DNA from: Pseudomonas siliginis
GTDB taxonomy: Bacteria > Pseudomonadota > Gammaproteobacteria > Pseudomonadales > Pseudomonadaceae
Assembly (NCBI RefSeq): GCF_019145195.1
Contig: NZ_JAHSTW010000007.1
Location: 62,001 to 126,000 of the forward strand
DNA: 64,000 nucleotides
Direction of reading: 5' to 3'
Below the pieces are notes generated by a model, which searched no databases, was not told the origin of the DNA, and saw only the letters and a program-made list of their open reading frames with translations. Of the stretch, positions 21,063 through 33,317 are shown piece by piece (positions within the stretch are counted from its first letter, which is position 1; the number at the start of each line of letters is the position of its first letter). The position numbers and the translations under genes were made by a program.

Positions 21063-23168
21063 TCAAGCCGCCGCCACTGTCACCGGCACACCGTTCAACG
21101 CCGCGTTGCCCGACAGTTCGTCAAGCTGGCACTCGTCGGTCAGGTCGTTGGCGCTCGATCCCGGCTGGCCGCTGGCGATCGCCATCTGCACGCCCGGGCG
21201 CGCATGGCCCCAGCCGTGCGGCAGGCTGACCACGCCTTTCATCATGTCGAGACTGGCGAGCACTTCCACCTCGATCTGCCCGACCCGCGAACTCACCCGA
21301 ACCCGTTGCCCGTCGGCCAGGCCACGGCTGGCCAGATCATCCGGGTGCATCAGCAACTGATGCCGCGGCTTGCCCTTCACCAGTCGATGAAAATTGTGCA
21401 TCCACGAATTGTTGCTGCGCACATGGCGGCGGCCGATCATCAACAACTCATCGGCAGCCGGCGCCTGCAACGCGGCAAAGCGAGCGAGGTCAGCGAGAAT
21501 TTCCGGCGGTGCGGCCTGGATACGCTGATTCGGCGTTTTCAGACGTGATGCCAGATTCGGTTTCAGCGCACCCAGATCAATGCCGTGCGGATGATCGAAC
21601 AGCGTCGCCAACGACAACTTGTGCTCGGACGCATCGCCATAGCGGCCCATGCGCAGGCCCATATCGATCATCTTCGCCGGCGGCATCGTTGGTTTCAGCT
21701 CCTTGCCGGTTTTCTCGGCGAAGGCCTTGGCCAAACCGACGAAGATCTCCCAGTCGTGCAGCGCACCCTCGGGCTTGGCGAGGATCGCGCGATTGAAGCG
21801 GGTCACGTTACGCACCGCAAACAGGTTGAAAGTGGTGTCGTAGTGATCGTTTTCCAGCGCCGAGGTCGACGGCAGGATCAGATCGGCATAGCGCGTGGTT
21901 TCGTTGATGTACAGGTCGATGCTGAGCATGAAGTCGAGGCCGTCCAGCGCCTGTTCCAGTTGCCGGCCGTTGGGTGTCGACAACACCGGGTTGCCGGCCA
22001 CGGTGATCAGCGCGCGGATCTGCCCCTCGCCCTCCGTGAGCATTTCTTCAGCGAGCGCCGAGACCGGCAACTCGCCGCCGTATTCAGGACGCCCGGAAAC
22101 CCGGCTCTGCCATTTGTTGAAATGCCCGCCCGAGGTCGACGCCACCAGGTCCACCGCTGGCTCGGTGCACAGGGCACCGCCAACGCGGTCGAGGTTGCCC
22201 GTGACCAGGTTGATCAACTGCACCACCCAATGACACAAGGTGCCGAAGGCCTGGGTCGAGACGCCCATGCGTCCATAGCAGACGGCGCTTGGCGCGGCAG
22301 CGAAGTCGCGCGCCAGTTGGCGGATGTGTTCGGCAGGCACTGCGCAGAGCGGGCTCATCGCTTCGGCACTAAACGCAGCCACGGCGCTGCGCACCTCGTC
22401 GAGGCCATCGACCGGCAAATGGCTGTCGCGGGTCAGGCCTTCGCTGAACAGCGTATTGAGCATGCCGAACAACAGCGCCGCATCGCCGCCCGGGCGGACG
22501 AACACGTGCTGATCGGCCATCGCTGCGGTTTCGCTGCGGCGCGGATCGACCACCACCACTTTGCCGCCGCGCGCCTGAATCGCCTTCAGGCGCTTCTCGA
22601 CATCCGGCACGGTCATGATGCTGCCGTTGGACGCCAGCGGATTGCCGCCGAGGATCAGCATGAAATCGGTGTGATCGATATCGGGAATCGGTAACAGCAA
22701 ACCGTGGCCGTACATCAGATAGCTGCTGAGGTGGTGTGGCAGTTGATCGACCGACGTTGCCGAGTAGCGATTGCGGGTTTTCAGCAACCCCAGGAAGTAA
22801 TTGCTGTGGGTCATCAGGCCGTAGTTGTGCACGCTCGGATTGCCCTGATACACCGCAACGGCGTTCTGCCCGTGACGTTCCTGAATCGCCGCGAGTTTCT
22901 CGGCCACCAGCGCAAACGCCTCGTCCCATTCGATCGGCAGCCACTCGCTGCCGACGCGGCGCATCGGCTGACGCAGCCGGTCGGGATCGTTTTGAATGTC
23001 CTGCAGGGCCACGGCTTTCGGGCAGATATGGCCGCGGCTGAAGGTGTCGAGGGCATCGCCCTTGATCGAGGTGATCGCGACATCGCCATCGGTTTCCGTA
23101 GTTTCGATGGTCAGCCCGCAAATGGCTTCGCACAGGTGGCACGCACGGTGGTGAAGAGTCTTGGTCAT
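21063..23168 (-). CDS. Molybdopterin-dependent oxidoreductase
   Basis: Member of the DMSO reductase / formate dehydrogenase superfamily, 701 residues. It has an N-terminal 4Fe-4S site (CHLCEAICG and later HICPKA), an MGD-binding body and a C-terminal molydopterin dinucleotide domain (from about residue 590, HPDDLASRGLADGQRVRV). It has no Tat signal, so it is likely cytoplasmic. At the metal-ligand region (GGNPLASNGS) no Cys or Sec is seen. No electron-transfer or membrane subunit lies beside it; the substrate is unknown. The ATG at 23168 is preferred to a start 36 bp upstream. Confidence 0.85.
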   Translation of the reverse strand: MTKTLHHRACHLCEAICGLTIETTETDGDVAITSIKGDALDTFSRGHICPKAVALQDIQNDPDRLRQPMRRVGSEWLPIEWDEAFALVAEKLAAIQERHGQNAVAVYQGNPSVHNYGLMTHSNYFLGLLKTRNRYSATSVDQLPHHLSSYLMYGHGLLLPIPDIDHTDFMLILGGNPLASNGSIMTVPDVEKRLKAIQARGGKVVVVDPRRSETAAMADQHVFVRPGGDAALLFGMLNTLFSEGLTRDSHLPVDGLDEVRSAVAAFSAEAMSPLCAVPAEHIRQLARDFAAAPSAVCYGRMGVSTQAFGTLCHWVVQLINLVTGNLDRVGGALCTEPAVDLVASTSGGHFNKWQSRVSGRPEYGGELPVSALAEEMLTEGEGQIRALITVAGNPVLSTPNGRQLEQALDGLDFMLSIDLYINETTRYADLILPSTSALENDHYDTTFNLFAVRNVTRFNRAILAKPEGALHDWEIFVGLAKAFAEKTGKELKPTMPPAKMIDMGLRMGRYGDASEHKLSLATLFDHPHGIDLGALKPNLASRLKTPNQRIQAAPPEILADLARFAALQAPAADELLMIGRRHVRSNNSWMHNFHRLVKGKPRHQLLMHPDDLASRGLADGQRVRVSSRVGQIEVEVLASLDMMKGVVSLPHGWGHARPGVQMAIASGQPGSSANDLTDECQLDELSGNAALNGVPVTVAAA

Positions 23169-23303
23169 GGCCAGTCTCTGTCTTGTTCGGGGGCAGGCAA
23201 TCACGCCCGCGGGAACAAAACTATGGCCCGTGCGCGGAGCAGGCGCCAGCGACGTTCGTCTCGTGAATCGACGGTTATCAGGGCAGCCGATAAACCGCCG
23301 CGA

Positions 23304-23594
23304 TCAGTTCGAAGGCAACTGCGGCGGTGCGGCCAGCTGGATTTCCTGGATGGTTTCGATCTGCTCGTGGGCGACGTGCACGCCGGTGAGCTCGCCGATC
23401 AACCGCCAGTGCTCATCGAGCCCGGCGCTGATGGTGGCCATGCGATCGATCATGTGTCGGCCGGCGGATTTGACCACTTCGTCGTCACTGCGCAGCAACT
23501 CGAAAGACATCGAGGTGACTGACGCGGTGAGATGGGTCAGAGAGCGAGCCGTGTGGCCCAGCAGCTCCATTAACAGTTGTTCTTTCGATTCCAT
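23304..23594 (-). CDS. Conserved hypothetical helical protein
   Basis: A 96-residue protein, predicted mostly alpha-helical and soluble (MESKEQLLMELLGHTARSLT at the start), with a Pro-rich end. No motif I can name. It lies between the molybdopterin oxidoreductase and argF, apparently as its own unit. Codon use looks normal for the genome, so it is likely real. Confidence 0.65.
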   Translation of the reverse strand: MESKEQLLMELLGHTARSLTHLTASVTSMSFELLRSDDEVVKSAGRHMIDRMATISAGLDEHWRLIGELTGVHVAHEQIETIQEIQLAAPPQLPSN

Positions 23595-23999
23595 GCGGAG
23601 GCTTCCTGCGTCGCTCGAAACTTATTTATAACCCAGCACTTTGCTTTAGCAAATGTTTCAGTCTGAACATCCGACCAAGCGAATCGGTGGCGCAGCGTTC
23701 GCAAACCGACCAGGACCGCTGCGTTGCCGTCGCGGCGCATTGCCAAGCGCGGCGGCGCCAGTGTACAAAGAGGCTCACCGCTGTACTGAATCCGGCTTCA
23801 ACATGCGTGATCGTAATGCTCGGTCCGCGCTCCGAATCCCGCTGAAAAAGTACCCTATTGGAAAAACGCGACATTTAGTGTCAATATCGCGCCTCCCCCT
23901 ATTTCGTCGCCCCGTGCGGCTTACGCCGCAGGTCTCGCCCGTTGTTCCGTTAAACAAGGCTTTGAGCATCTGCGGTCTGTAGCAAAAAGGTAGTCAATG
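23595..23999. other. Intergenic region upstream of argF
   Basis: About 400 bp without a convincing gene. The right half holds an ArgR-type site (23858-23873) and must carry the argF promoter. The left half shows nothing recognisable. Confidence 0.5.
23858..23873 (-). promoter_or_regulatory. Probable ArgR half-site of argF
   Basis: Minus-strand TGTCGCGTTTTTCCAA is an exact TGTCGC-N8-AA match. argF is a known ArgR-repressed gene in P. aeruginosa. It sits about 130 bp before the argF start. Confidence 0.55.
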
Positions 24000-24920
24000 A
24001 TGAGCGCAAGGCACTTTCTCTCCCTGATGGATTGCACGCCCGAAGAGCTGGTCAGCGTGATCCGTCGAGGCGTTGAGCTCAAGGACCTGCGTAACCGCGG
24101 CGTACTGTTCGAGCCTCTGAAAAACCGCGTGTTGGGGATGATCTTCGAAAAATCCTCGACCCGTACCCGGATCTCCTTCGAGGCCGGCATGATCCAGCTC
24201 GGCGGCCAGGCAATCTTCCTGTCCCCGCGCGATACCCAACTGGGCCGTGGCGAGCCGATCAGCGATTGCGCCATCGTCATGTCGAGCATGCTCGATGCGG
24301 TGATGATCCGCACCTTCGCCCACAGCACCCTCACCGAATTCGCCGCCAACTCGCGGGTGCCGGTGATCAACGGCCTGTCCGATGATCTGCACCCGTGCCA
24401 GTTGCTCGCCGACATGCAGACCTTTCTTGAGCACCGTGGCTCGATCCAGGGCAAGACCGTGGCCTGGATCGGTGACGGCAACAACATGTGCAACAGCTAT
24501 ATAGAAGCGGCGATCCAGTTCGACTTCCAGCTGCGCGTTGCCTGCCCGGAAGGTTACGAGCCGAACCCGGAATTCGTCGCCCAGGCTGGTGATCGCGTGA
24601 CCATCGTCCGCGATCCGCAAGACGCCGTGCGTGGCGCGCATCTGGTCAGCACCGACGTCTGGACTTCGATGGGCCAGGAAGAGGAAACTGCCAAGCGCCT
24701 CAAGCTGTTCGCGCCGTTTCAGGTCAACCGTGCCTTGCTCGACCTCGCTGCCGAGGACGTGCTGTTCATGCACTGCCTGCCGGCGCACCGTGGCGAAGAA
24801 ATCAGTCTCGACCTGCTCGATGACCCGCGCTCCGTCGCCTGGGATCAGGCAGAAAACCGTCTCCACGCACAGAAGGCCCTGCTCGAGTTCCTCGTCGAAC
24901 CGGCATATCACCACGCATGA
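24000..24920 (+). CDS. argF: Anabolic ornithine carbamoyltransferase
   Basis: Makes citrulline from ornithine and carbamoyl phosphate. It is 306 residues; carbamoyl-phosphate loop [11 protein letters not shown], ornithine/CP motif [11 protein letters not shown] and the catalytic [11 protein letters not shown] near the C-terminus. ATG ATG occurs at 23997/24000; the second matches the family N-terminus MSARHFLS. The stop overlaps the next gene by 4 bp. Confidence 0.97.
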   Translation: MSARHFLSLMDCTPEELVSVIRRGVELKDLRNRGVLFEPLKNRVLGMIFEKSSTRTRISFEAGMIQLGGQAIFLSPRDTQLGRGEPISDCAIVMSSMLDAVMIRTFAHSTLTEFAANSRVPVINGLSDDLHPCQLLADMQTFLEHRGSIQGKTVAWIGDGNNMCNSYIEAAIQFDFQLRVACPEGYEPNPEFVAQAGDRVTIVRDPQDAVRGAHLVSTDVWTSMGQEEETAKRLKLFAPFQVNRALLDLAAEDVLFMHCLPAHRGEEISLDLLDDPRSVAWDQAENRLHAQKALLEFLVEPAYHHA

Positions 24921-26026
24921 GCCATGAATTACTGCTGAACCTGCGCAACCTCGCTTGCGGCTATCAAGATCAACGCGTAGTGCAGAACCTCAATCTGCAC
25001 CTCAACGCCGGCGACATCGGCTGCCTGCTCGGCTCGTCCGGCTGCGGCAAGACCACCACCCTGCGCGCCATCGCCGGTTTCGAACCGGTGCATGAAGGCG
25101 AAATCACCCTCGGTGGCGAAACCCTCTCCAGCGCCGGTTTCACCCTGGCGCCGGAGAAACGCCGGATCGGCATGGTGTTTCAGGATTACGCGCTATTCCC
25201 GCACCTGAGTGTGGCCGACAACATCGCTTTCGGCATTCGCAAGCACCCGAACAAGGCGCGCGTGGGCGAAGAGCTGCTGGAACTGGTCAACCTGAAAAAC
25301 CTCGGCAAGCGCTTCCCCCACGAGCTGTCCGGCGGCCAGCAACAGCGGGTCGCCCTCGCCCGCGCCCTGGCGCCGGAACCGCAGCTGTTGCTGCTCGACG
25401 AGCCGTTCTCCAACCTAGATGGCGAACTGCGCCGCAAGCTCAGCCATGAGGTACGCGACATCCTCAAGGCCCGTGGTACCAGTGCGATTCTGGTCACCCA
25501 CGATCAGGAAGAAGCCTTCGCCGTCAGCGATCACGTTGGCGTGTTCAAGGAAGGTCGGCTGGAACAGTGGGACACGCCCTACAACCTCTACCACGAACCG
25601 GCGACGCCGTATGTCGCCAGTTTCATCGGTCAGGGTTACTTCATTCGCGGTCAGCTCGTCACCCCGGAATCGGTGCAGACCGAGCTGGGTGAACTGCGCG
25701 GCAATCGCGCCTACACCTGGCCGATTGGCGGTGCGGTGGATGTGCTGTTGCGTCCGGATGACATTGTTTATGCACCGGACAGCGCATTGCAGGCGCAGAT
25801 TGTCGGCAAGACATTCCTCGGCGCGGCGACCTTGTATCGCCTGCAACTGCCGACCGGTGCACAACTGGAATCGATCTTCCCCAGCCATGCCGATCATCTG
25901 GTTGGCGCCCAGGTCGGGATTCGCGTAGCGGCGGATCACCTGGTGCTGTTCCAGGCTTCGGGGAGCACTGCGGCACAGATTCCGGCGGTGGAAAACGGCG
26001 TCCGTCGGTTCAGCACCAGCTTCTGA
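24917..26026 (+). CDS. ABC transporter ATP-binding protein (Fe3+/polyamine importer type), no partner genes
   Basis: A 369-residue ATPase of the FbpC/PotA class: Walker [16 protein letters not shown]-loop [10 protein letters not shown], signature [15 protein letters not shown], Walker [13 protein letters not shown], switch His in VTHDQEEA, then a C-terminal TOBE regulatory domain from about residue 240. It overlaps the argF stop (ATGA) and so is co-translated. No permease or binding protein is present on either side. The argF-ABC ATPase pairing also occurs in P. aeruginosa; the reason is unknown. Confidence 0.9.
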   Translation: MSHELLLNLRNLACGYQDQRVVQNLNLHLNAGDIGCLLGSSGCGKTTTLRAIAGFEPVHEGEITLGGETLSSAGFTLAPEKRRIGMVFQDYALFPHLSVADNIAFGIRKHPNKARVGEELLELVNLKNLGKRFPHELSGGQQQRVALARALAPEPQLLLLDEPFSNLDGELRRKLSHEVRDILKARGTSAILVTHDQEEAFAVSDHVGVFKEGRLEQWDTPYNLYHEPATPYVASFIGQGYFIRGQLVTPESVQTELGELRGNRAYTWPIGGAVDVLLRPDDIVYAPDSALQAQIVGKTFLGAATLYRLQLPTGAQLESIFPSHADHLVGAQVGIRVAADHLVLFQASGSTAAQIPAVENGVRRFSTSF

Positions 26027-26044
26027 TCGGCGCGGGATCAAAAT

Positions 26045-26134
26045 TGTGGGAGCGAGCCTGCTCGCGAATGCGGTGTTTCAGTCGCCGAAGAGGTTGACTG
26101 AAAGACCGGTTTCGCGAGCAGGCTCGCTCCCACA
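26045..26134. repeat. REPIN, GAGCGAGCC class, 90 bp
   Basis: TGTGGGAGCGAGCCTGCTCG and its reverse complement with a roughly 40-bp core, the same length as the copy at 4171-4260. It lies between convergent genes. Confidence 0.9.
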
Positions 26135-26146
26135 GTTGGTATTGCC

Positions 26147-26929
26147 TCAGCCTAAAAACAGGGTAGCGCTGGCCACCAGCGTCGCATTGCCGCCAATCTT
26201 CACCCGCTCACCTTCCAGCCGACAGAACAACTCCCCGCCCCGCGCCGAGCGCTGGCACGCGGTCAGGTTCGATTTGCCCAGACGTTTGGCCCAGTACGGA
26301 ATCAGGCTGCAATGGGTCGAGCCGGTCACCGGGTCTTCATTGATACCGATGGCCGGGGCGAAATAGCGCGAGACGAAGTCGTGCTGGTTGCCACGCGCGG
26401 TGACGATTGCGCCCAGCCATGGCAGTTTCGCCAGCGCCGCCATGTCCGGTTGGCAGTCGAGCACGGCCTGCTCCGATTCCAGCACCACGAACAGTTCGTT
26501 GGAGCCGAGCACATCAACCGCCTCGACACCCAGCGCCCGCTCGACATCCAGCGTCACGCCGATTTCCGAAGGCACGATCGTCGGGAAATCCAGCCACAGC
26601 CGATCGCCTTCGCGGCTGACACTCAGCGGCCCGGACTTGCAGATGAAGTCGATGCGCTCGGCACTTTCCTTATAGATTTCGAACAGTACAAACGCGCTGG
26701 CCAGGGTCGCATGCCCGCACAGCGGCACTTCGGTGGTCGGGGTGAACCAGCGGATATGCCAGGCCTGGCCTTCGCGCACCAGAAACGCAGTCTCCGCCAG
26801 GTTGTGTTCGGCGGCGATCTTCTGCATCAAGTCATCGGCCAGCCAGCTGTCGAGCCGATAGACCATCGCCGGGTTGCCACTGAACGGCCGATCACTGAAC
26901 GCGTCGACCTGATGAAACGCAAGCTGCAT
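26147..26929 (-). CDS. PhzF family isomerase-like protein
   Basis: PhzF/diaminopimelate-epimerase fold enzyme of 260 residues. It has the QLAFHQVDAFSDRPFSGNP start, the catalytic Glu in AEHNLAETAFL and the CGHATLASAFV motif. True PhzF acts in phenazine synthesis, but no other phz gene is present, so the substrate is unknown. A REPIN follows the stop by 12 bp. Confidence 0.88.
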   Translation of the reverse strand: MQLAFHQVDAFSDRPFSGNPAMVYRLDSWLADDLMQKIAAEHNLAETAFLVREGQAWHIRWFTPTTEVPLCGHATLASAFVLFEIYKESAERIDFICKSGPLSVSREGDRLWLDFPTIVPSEIGVTLDVERALGVEAVDVLGSNELFVVLESEQAVLDCQPDMAALAKLPWLGAIVTARGNQHDFVSRYFAPAIGINEDPVTGSTHCSLIPYWAKRLGKSNLTACQRSARGGELFCRLEGERVKIGGNATLVASATLFLG

Positions 26930-27028
26930 GATTTTCTCCCTGAATTGGTCGACCGAGCATGCAACGGCGGCCCGGATCAGTGCCAGTGACAGAAGCGCAA
27001 TTTTTTCTTCATACAGCGGGCGCGCATT

Positions 27029-27499
27029 TTAAGCCCGGCCGATATCGGCGAACTGCGCCTGGGTGTGCTCAGCCAATACTGCTGGCGCCAGCTCCACTTC
27101 AAGTCCTCGCCGCCCGGCACTCACATAGATAGTCGCAAACTCCTGAGCGGAATTGTCGATGAAGGTGCGCAGGCGTTTCTTCTGCCCGAGCGGGCTGATG
27201 CCGCCCAACAGGTAGCCGGTTGAACGTTGCGCGACAGCCGGGTCAGCCATTTCGGCTTTCTTCACTCCAGCGGCATGGGCCAGGCCCTTGAGGTCGAGCG
27301 TTCCGACGACCGGCACCACAGCCACCAGCAGTTCGCCTTTTTCACTGGCGGCCAGCAGGGTTTTGAACACTTGCGCCGGTGCGAGCCCGAGCTTCTCCGC
27401 TGCCTCCAGCCCGTAGGACGCGGCCTTCGGATCATGTTCGTAACTGTGCACGCGATGTTCGGCACGAACTTTTTTCAACAAGTCCAACGCTGGTGTCAT
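27029..27499 (-). CDS. ybaK: Cys-tRNA(Pro)/Cys deacylase YbaK family
   Basis: Trans-editing enzyme that hydrolyses mischarged Cys-tRNA(Pro). It is 156 residues with the YbaK/ProX fold: start [19 protein letters not shown], the [14 protein letters not shown] segment with the conserved Lys, and [17 protein letters not shown]. Single gene. Confidence 0.92.
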   Translation of the reverse strand: MTPALDLLKKVRAEHRVHSYEHDPKAASYGLEAAEKLGLAPAQVFKTLLAASEKGELLVAVVPVVGTLDLKGLAHAAGVKKAEMADPAVAQRSTGYLLGGISPLGQKKRLRTFIDNSAQEFATIYVSAGRRGLEVELAPAVLAEHTQAQFADIGRA

Positions 27500-27850
27500 G
27501 GCAGCTCCGGGTTCGGCAGTCTTTAAAAAAACCTGCGGCCGATTCTAGGTCATCGTTGGGCAAAAGGCTCTATTCCAAGCCGCGAATCCCGTGGCTTCGC
27601 GCTGCATTCAAGCTGCTCGCGGCGCTGATCATTCACGCGGCGAATAGTTTTATTGTGACCGACGGTTCACTTTCGACCTTTGACAGGTTTGTTTCTTGTC
27701 TATATTTTTTCGAATCTGAATAATGTAAGAATCATGCTCCGCGCAGTACCCAGCAGTAACCCGGGAACCGAATGGGGATTCCGACCCGGTGAAGATCGCG
27801 CCCTGCTCCGTTGGCAAGGCGCTACACAAGAAAAAGAACCGAGGTTTTCA
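27500..27850. other. Intergenic region ybaK / glpF
   Basis: About 350 bp. It holds the divergent promoters; a T-rich stretch TATTTTTTCGAATCTG near 27701 could be part of a GlpR site, but no clear palindrome is visible. No gene. Confidence 0.4.
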
Positions 27851-30282
<2,432 letters not shown>

Positions 30283-30377
30283 GCCAACGTGCAGTTCCAG
30301 AAGGGTATCTAACTGGTAGGGAGCAGATTCCTGCGGCATCATGGGCAAATTTTGCTTGGCAGCCCAAAGGAAGCCCC

Positions 30378-31133
30378 ATGAATCTGCCTCCCCGTCAGCA
30401 GCAAATCCTCGAGCTGGTCCGCGAACGCGGCTATGTGAGCATCGAGGAGATGGCCACACTGTTCGTTGTCACCCCGCAAACCATCCGCCGCGACATCAAT
30501 CAGCTCGCGGAAGCCAATCTGCTGCGTCGCTACCACGGTGGCGCCGCGTACGATTCCAGTGTCGAAAACACCGCGTATGCGATGCGCGCCGATCAGATGC
30601 GCGACGAAAAACAACGCATCGGCGAAGCCATCGCCGCACAGATCCCCGATCACGCCTCGCTGTTCATCAATATCGGTACCACCACCGAATCGATCGCCCG
30701 CGCCCTGCTCAATCACAGTCACCTGAAAATCATCACCAACAACCTGCACGTCGCCTCGATGCTCAGCGCCAAGGATGATTTCGATGTGCTGCTGACCGGC
30801 GGCAATGTGAGGCGGGACGGCGGTGTGGTCGGTCAGGCGAGTGTGGATTTCATCAATCAGTTCAAGGTCGATTTCGCCTTGGTCGGGATCAGCGGCATCG
30901 ATGAGGACGGCAGCCTGCTCGACTTCGATTATCAGGAAGTTCGCGTTTCCCAAGCGATCATTGCCAATGCGCGGCAGGTGATTCTGGCGGCGGACTCGAG
31001 CAAGTTCGGGCGTAACGCGATGATTCGACTGGGGCCGATCAGCCTGATCGATTGCCTGGTCACCGATCAGCAGCCGGTACCGGCGCTGGCGCAGTTGTTG
31101 AGTCAGCACAAGATTCGGCTGGAAGTCGTCTGA
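30378..31133 (+). CDS. glpR: Glycerol-3-phosphate regulon repressor (DeoR family)
   Basis: DeoR-type repressor of 251 residues: N-terminal helix-turn-helix ([20 protein letters not shown]) and a sugar-phosphate-sensing C-terminal domain ([27 protein letters not shown]). Relieved by glycerol-3-phosphate. It lies between glpK and glpD and likely represses both. Confidence 0.95.
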   Translation: MNLPPRQQQILELVRERGYVSIEEMATLFVVTPQTIRRDINQLAEANLLRRYHGGAAYDSSVENTAYAMRADQMRDEKQRIGEAIAAQIPDHASLFINIGTTTESIARALLNHSHLKIITNNLHVASMLSAKDDFDVLLTGGNVRRDGGVVGQASVDFINQFKVDFALVGISGIDEDGSLLDFDYQEVRVSQAIIANARQVILAADSSKFGRNAMIRLGPISLIDCLVTDQQPVPALAQLLSQHKIRLEVV

Positions 31134-31163
31134 ACCCTCTCCCTCGCTGACCGAACCGACGCC

Positions 31164-31230
31164 TTCGCGAGCAGGCTCGCTCCCACTCTTGGAATGCATT
31201 GCAAAATGTGGGAGCGAGCCTGCTCGCGAA
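31164..31230. repeat. REP pair, GAGCGAGCC class, opposite arrangement
   Basis: Two arms in the reverse order to the other copies: TTCGCGAGCAGGCTCGCTCC first (31164 on), then GGAGCGAGCCTGCTCGCGAA (ending 31230), separated by 21 bp. It lies in the glpR-glpD gap. Confidence 0.85.
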
Positions 31231-31370
31231 AACGATCGATCACACCACACATCTTCTGCGCCTTGCGCGCGTTCATGTTCGAAAATTTTCTTTTAATCGC
31301 CCTTCGATGAGTTTTTTCAATCGAACGCGACTGGCTGCGCGCGTGTTTATGGGCTACCATTTTCGCAAAT

Positions 31371-31384
31371 GAACATTAATGTTC
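31371..31384. promoter_or_regulatory. Probable GlpR operator before glpD
   Basis: Perfect palindrome GAACATTAATGTTC, 41 bp before the glpD start. TGTTCG-containing sites are typical GlpR targets. A related GTTCATGTTCGAAAATTTTC lies about 100 bp further upstream (about 31270). Confidence 0.55.
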
Positions 31385-31424
31385 GATTTCCAAGACATAA
31401 AACCAAAAGAACCGAGGCCAGCCG

Positions 31425-32960
31425 ATGTCCACCTCTACCTTGCGTACGCCCCCTCTCTCCGAGATCTATGACGTTGCCGTGATTGGCGGCGGGATCAATG
31501 GCGTGGGGATCGCAGCGGATGCCGCCGGTCGCGGTCTTTCGGTGTTCCTTTGCGAAAAAGATGACCTGGCCAGCCACACCTCGTCGGCCAGCAGCAAGCT
31601 GATCCACGGTGGCCTGCGCTATCTGGAGCATTACGAATTCCGTCTGGTGCGCGAAGCGCTGGCCGAGCGCGAAGTGCTGCTGGCGAAAGCGCCGCACATC
31701 GTCAAACCGATGCGTTTCGTCCTGCCGCACCGCCCGCACCTGCGTCCAGCGTGGATGATTCGTGCCGGCCTGTTCCTTTACGACAACCTCGGCAAGCGCG
31801 AAAAACTGCCGGGTTCGAAAAGCCTGAAGTTCGGCGCCGACAGCGCGCTGAAAAGCGAAATCAAGAAAGGCTTCGAATACTCCGATTGCTGGGTCGATGA
31901 CGCCCGCCTCGTGGTCCTGAACGCCATGGCCGCCCGTGAAAAAGGCGCGCATGTGCATACCCAGACCCGCTGTGTCAGTGCCCGCCGCACCAAAGGTCTG
32001 TGGCATCTGCATCTGGAGCGCGCCGACGGCAGTTTGTTTTCGATTACCGCCAAGGCACTGGTCAACGCCGCCGGCCCATGGGTGGCCAAGTTCATCCGTG
32101 ACGACCTGAAAATGGAATCGCCTTACGGCATCCGTTTGATCCAGGGCAGCCACATCATCGTGCCGAAACTGTACGAAGGCGAACATGCGCATATTCTGCA
32201 AAACGAAGATCAGCGCATCGTTTTCACTATTCCGTACCTGAACCACTTCACCCTGATCGGCACTACCGACCGCGAGTACACCGGCGACCCGGCGAAAGTG
32301 GCGATCACCGAAGGCGAAACCGATTACGTGCTGAAAGTGGTCAACGCGCACTTCAAGAAGCAGCTCAGCCGCGAAGACATCCTGCACAGCTACTCGGGCG
32401 TTCGGCCGCTGTGCAACGACGAATCCGACAACCCGTCTGCGGTCACCCGCGATTACACCCTGGCGCTGTCGGGCAACGCCGAAGAAGCACCGCTGCTGTC
32501 GGTGTTCGGCGGCAAGCTGACCACTTACCGCAAACTCGCCGAGTCGGCGATGGCGCAGTTGATGCCGTTCTTCACCCAGATGCGCCCGAGCTGGACCGCG
32601 ACCGCCACCCTGCCCGGCGGCGAAGACATGACCACGCCAGAGGCCCTGAGCGCGCGGATTCGCGACAAGTTCGACTTCGTCCCGACCGAAATCGCCCGGC
32701 GCTGGGCCGTCACCTACGGCAGCCGCACCTGGCGCATGCTTGAAGGCGTGGAAAGCCTGGCCGACATGGGTGAGCACATCGGCGGCGGGCTCTACACCCG
32801 CGAAGTCGATTACCTGTGCAGCGAAGAGTGGGCCACTACGGCGCACGACATCCTGTGGCGCCGCACCAAGCTAGGCTTGTTCACCACAGCGGAGGAACAG
32901 CAGAAGCTGTCGACGTATCTGGGCAAGGTTGAGCAGAACCGGAAGATCGAGGCGGCTTGA
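31425..32960 (+). CDS. glpD: Aerobic glycerol-3-phosphate dehydrogenase
   Basis: Membrane-associated FAD enzyme that oxidises glycerol-3-phosphate to DHAP and passes electrons to ubiquinone. It is 511 residues with the FAD dinucleotide fold VIGGGINGVGIAADAAGRG at about residue 17, SSASSKLIHGGLRYLE, and a C-terminal cap domain. It follows glpR but has its own operator and promoter. A terminator follows. Confidence 0.97.
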   Translation: MSTSTLRTPPLSEIYDVAVIGGGINGVGIAADAAGRGLSVFLCEKDDLASHTSSASSKLIHGGLRYLEHYEFRLVREALAEREVLLAKAPHIVKPMRFVLPHRPHLRPAWMIRAGLFLYDNLGKREKLPGSKSLKFGADSALKSEIKKGFEYSDCWVDDARLVVLNAMAAREKGAHVHTQTRCVSARRTKGLWHLHLERADGSLFSITAKALVNAAGPWVAKFIRDDLKMESPYGIRLIQGSHIIVPKLYEGEHAHILQNEDQRIVFTIPYLNHFTLIGTTDREYTGDPAKVAITEGETDYVLKVVNAHFKKQLSREDILHSYSGVRPLCNDESDNPSAVTRDYTLALSGNAEEAPLLSVFGGKLTTYRKLAESAMAQLMPFFTQMRPSWTATATLPGGEDMTTPEALSARIRDKFDFVPTEIARRWAVTYGSRTWRMLEGVESLADMGEHIGGGLYTREVDYLCSEEWATTAHDILWRRTKLGLFTTAEEQQKLSTYLGKVEQNRKIEAA

Positions 32961-32977
32961 TCTCACCGTTCAAACGA

Positions 32978-33011
32978 AAGCCCCTGAATCGAGAGATTCA
33001 GGGGCTTTTTC
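32978..33011 (+). terminator. Terminator of glpD
   Basis: AGCCCCTGAATC / GATTCAGGGGCT perfect 12-bp stem with a 4-nt loop, then TTTTT. Confidence 0.9.
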
Positions 33012-33063
33012 GTAACTGCGGCATTCGCCTGTTCCTTGTGGAAGTGAGCCTGCAAGGAATTCA

Positions 33064-33108
33064 TTCGGTTTTCCGAACGCGACTCCACAGTCGATTCGGT
33101 TAACCGGA
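33064..33108. promoter_or_regulatory. Two AauR-type upstream activator repeats
   Basis: TTCGGTTTTCCGAA (33064-33077, perfect) and TTCGGTTAACCGGA (33095-33108, one mismatch) are spaced 31 bp start to start, about three helical turns. The pattern TTCGG-N4-CCGAA is, to my knowledge, the reported AauR recognition repeat in P. putida. Confidence 0.65.
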
Positions 33109-33183
33109 TCATGCCTGCATAAAATTACCGCCATAAAACTTTAATAACGTTATAAAACAATCGCTTAACAGACTTCGACTGCT

Positions 33184-33200
33184 CTGGCACGAGTCATGCT
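33184..33200 (+). promoter_or_regulatory. Sigma-54 promoter of aatJ
   Basis: CTGGCACGAGTCATGCT matches YTGGCACGR-N3-TTGCW at all fixed positions but one (A for the first T of TTGC). It lies 76 bp downstream of the second activator repeat and about 118 bp before aatJ. Confidence 0.75.
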
Positions 33201-33317
33201 CTACACTCTCTCGACGAATGCCTGCTGTGCCGACACTTCAGGAGCCGTCAGGCATTCGAAGCACAAAAAGGGCCGACAAACTGGCTCCATAAAAAAAACA
33301 ATGTCGAGGAAAATTTG

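Larger units (their letters stand above)
32961..33317. other. Control region between glpD and aatJ
   Basis: About 357 bp with the glpD terminator, a decayed REP at 33038-33060, two TTCGG-N4-CCGAA-type repeats and a sigma-54 promoter for aatJ. No gene. Confidence 0.7.
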
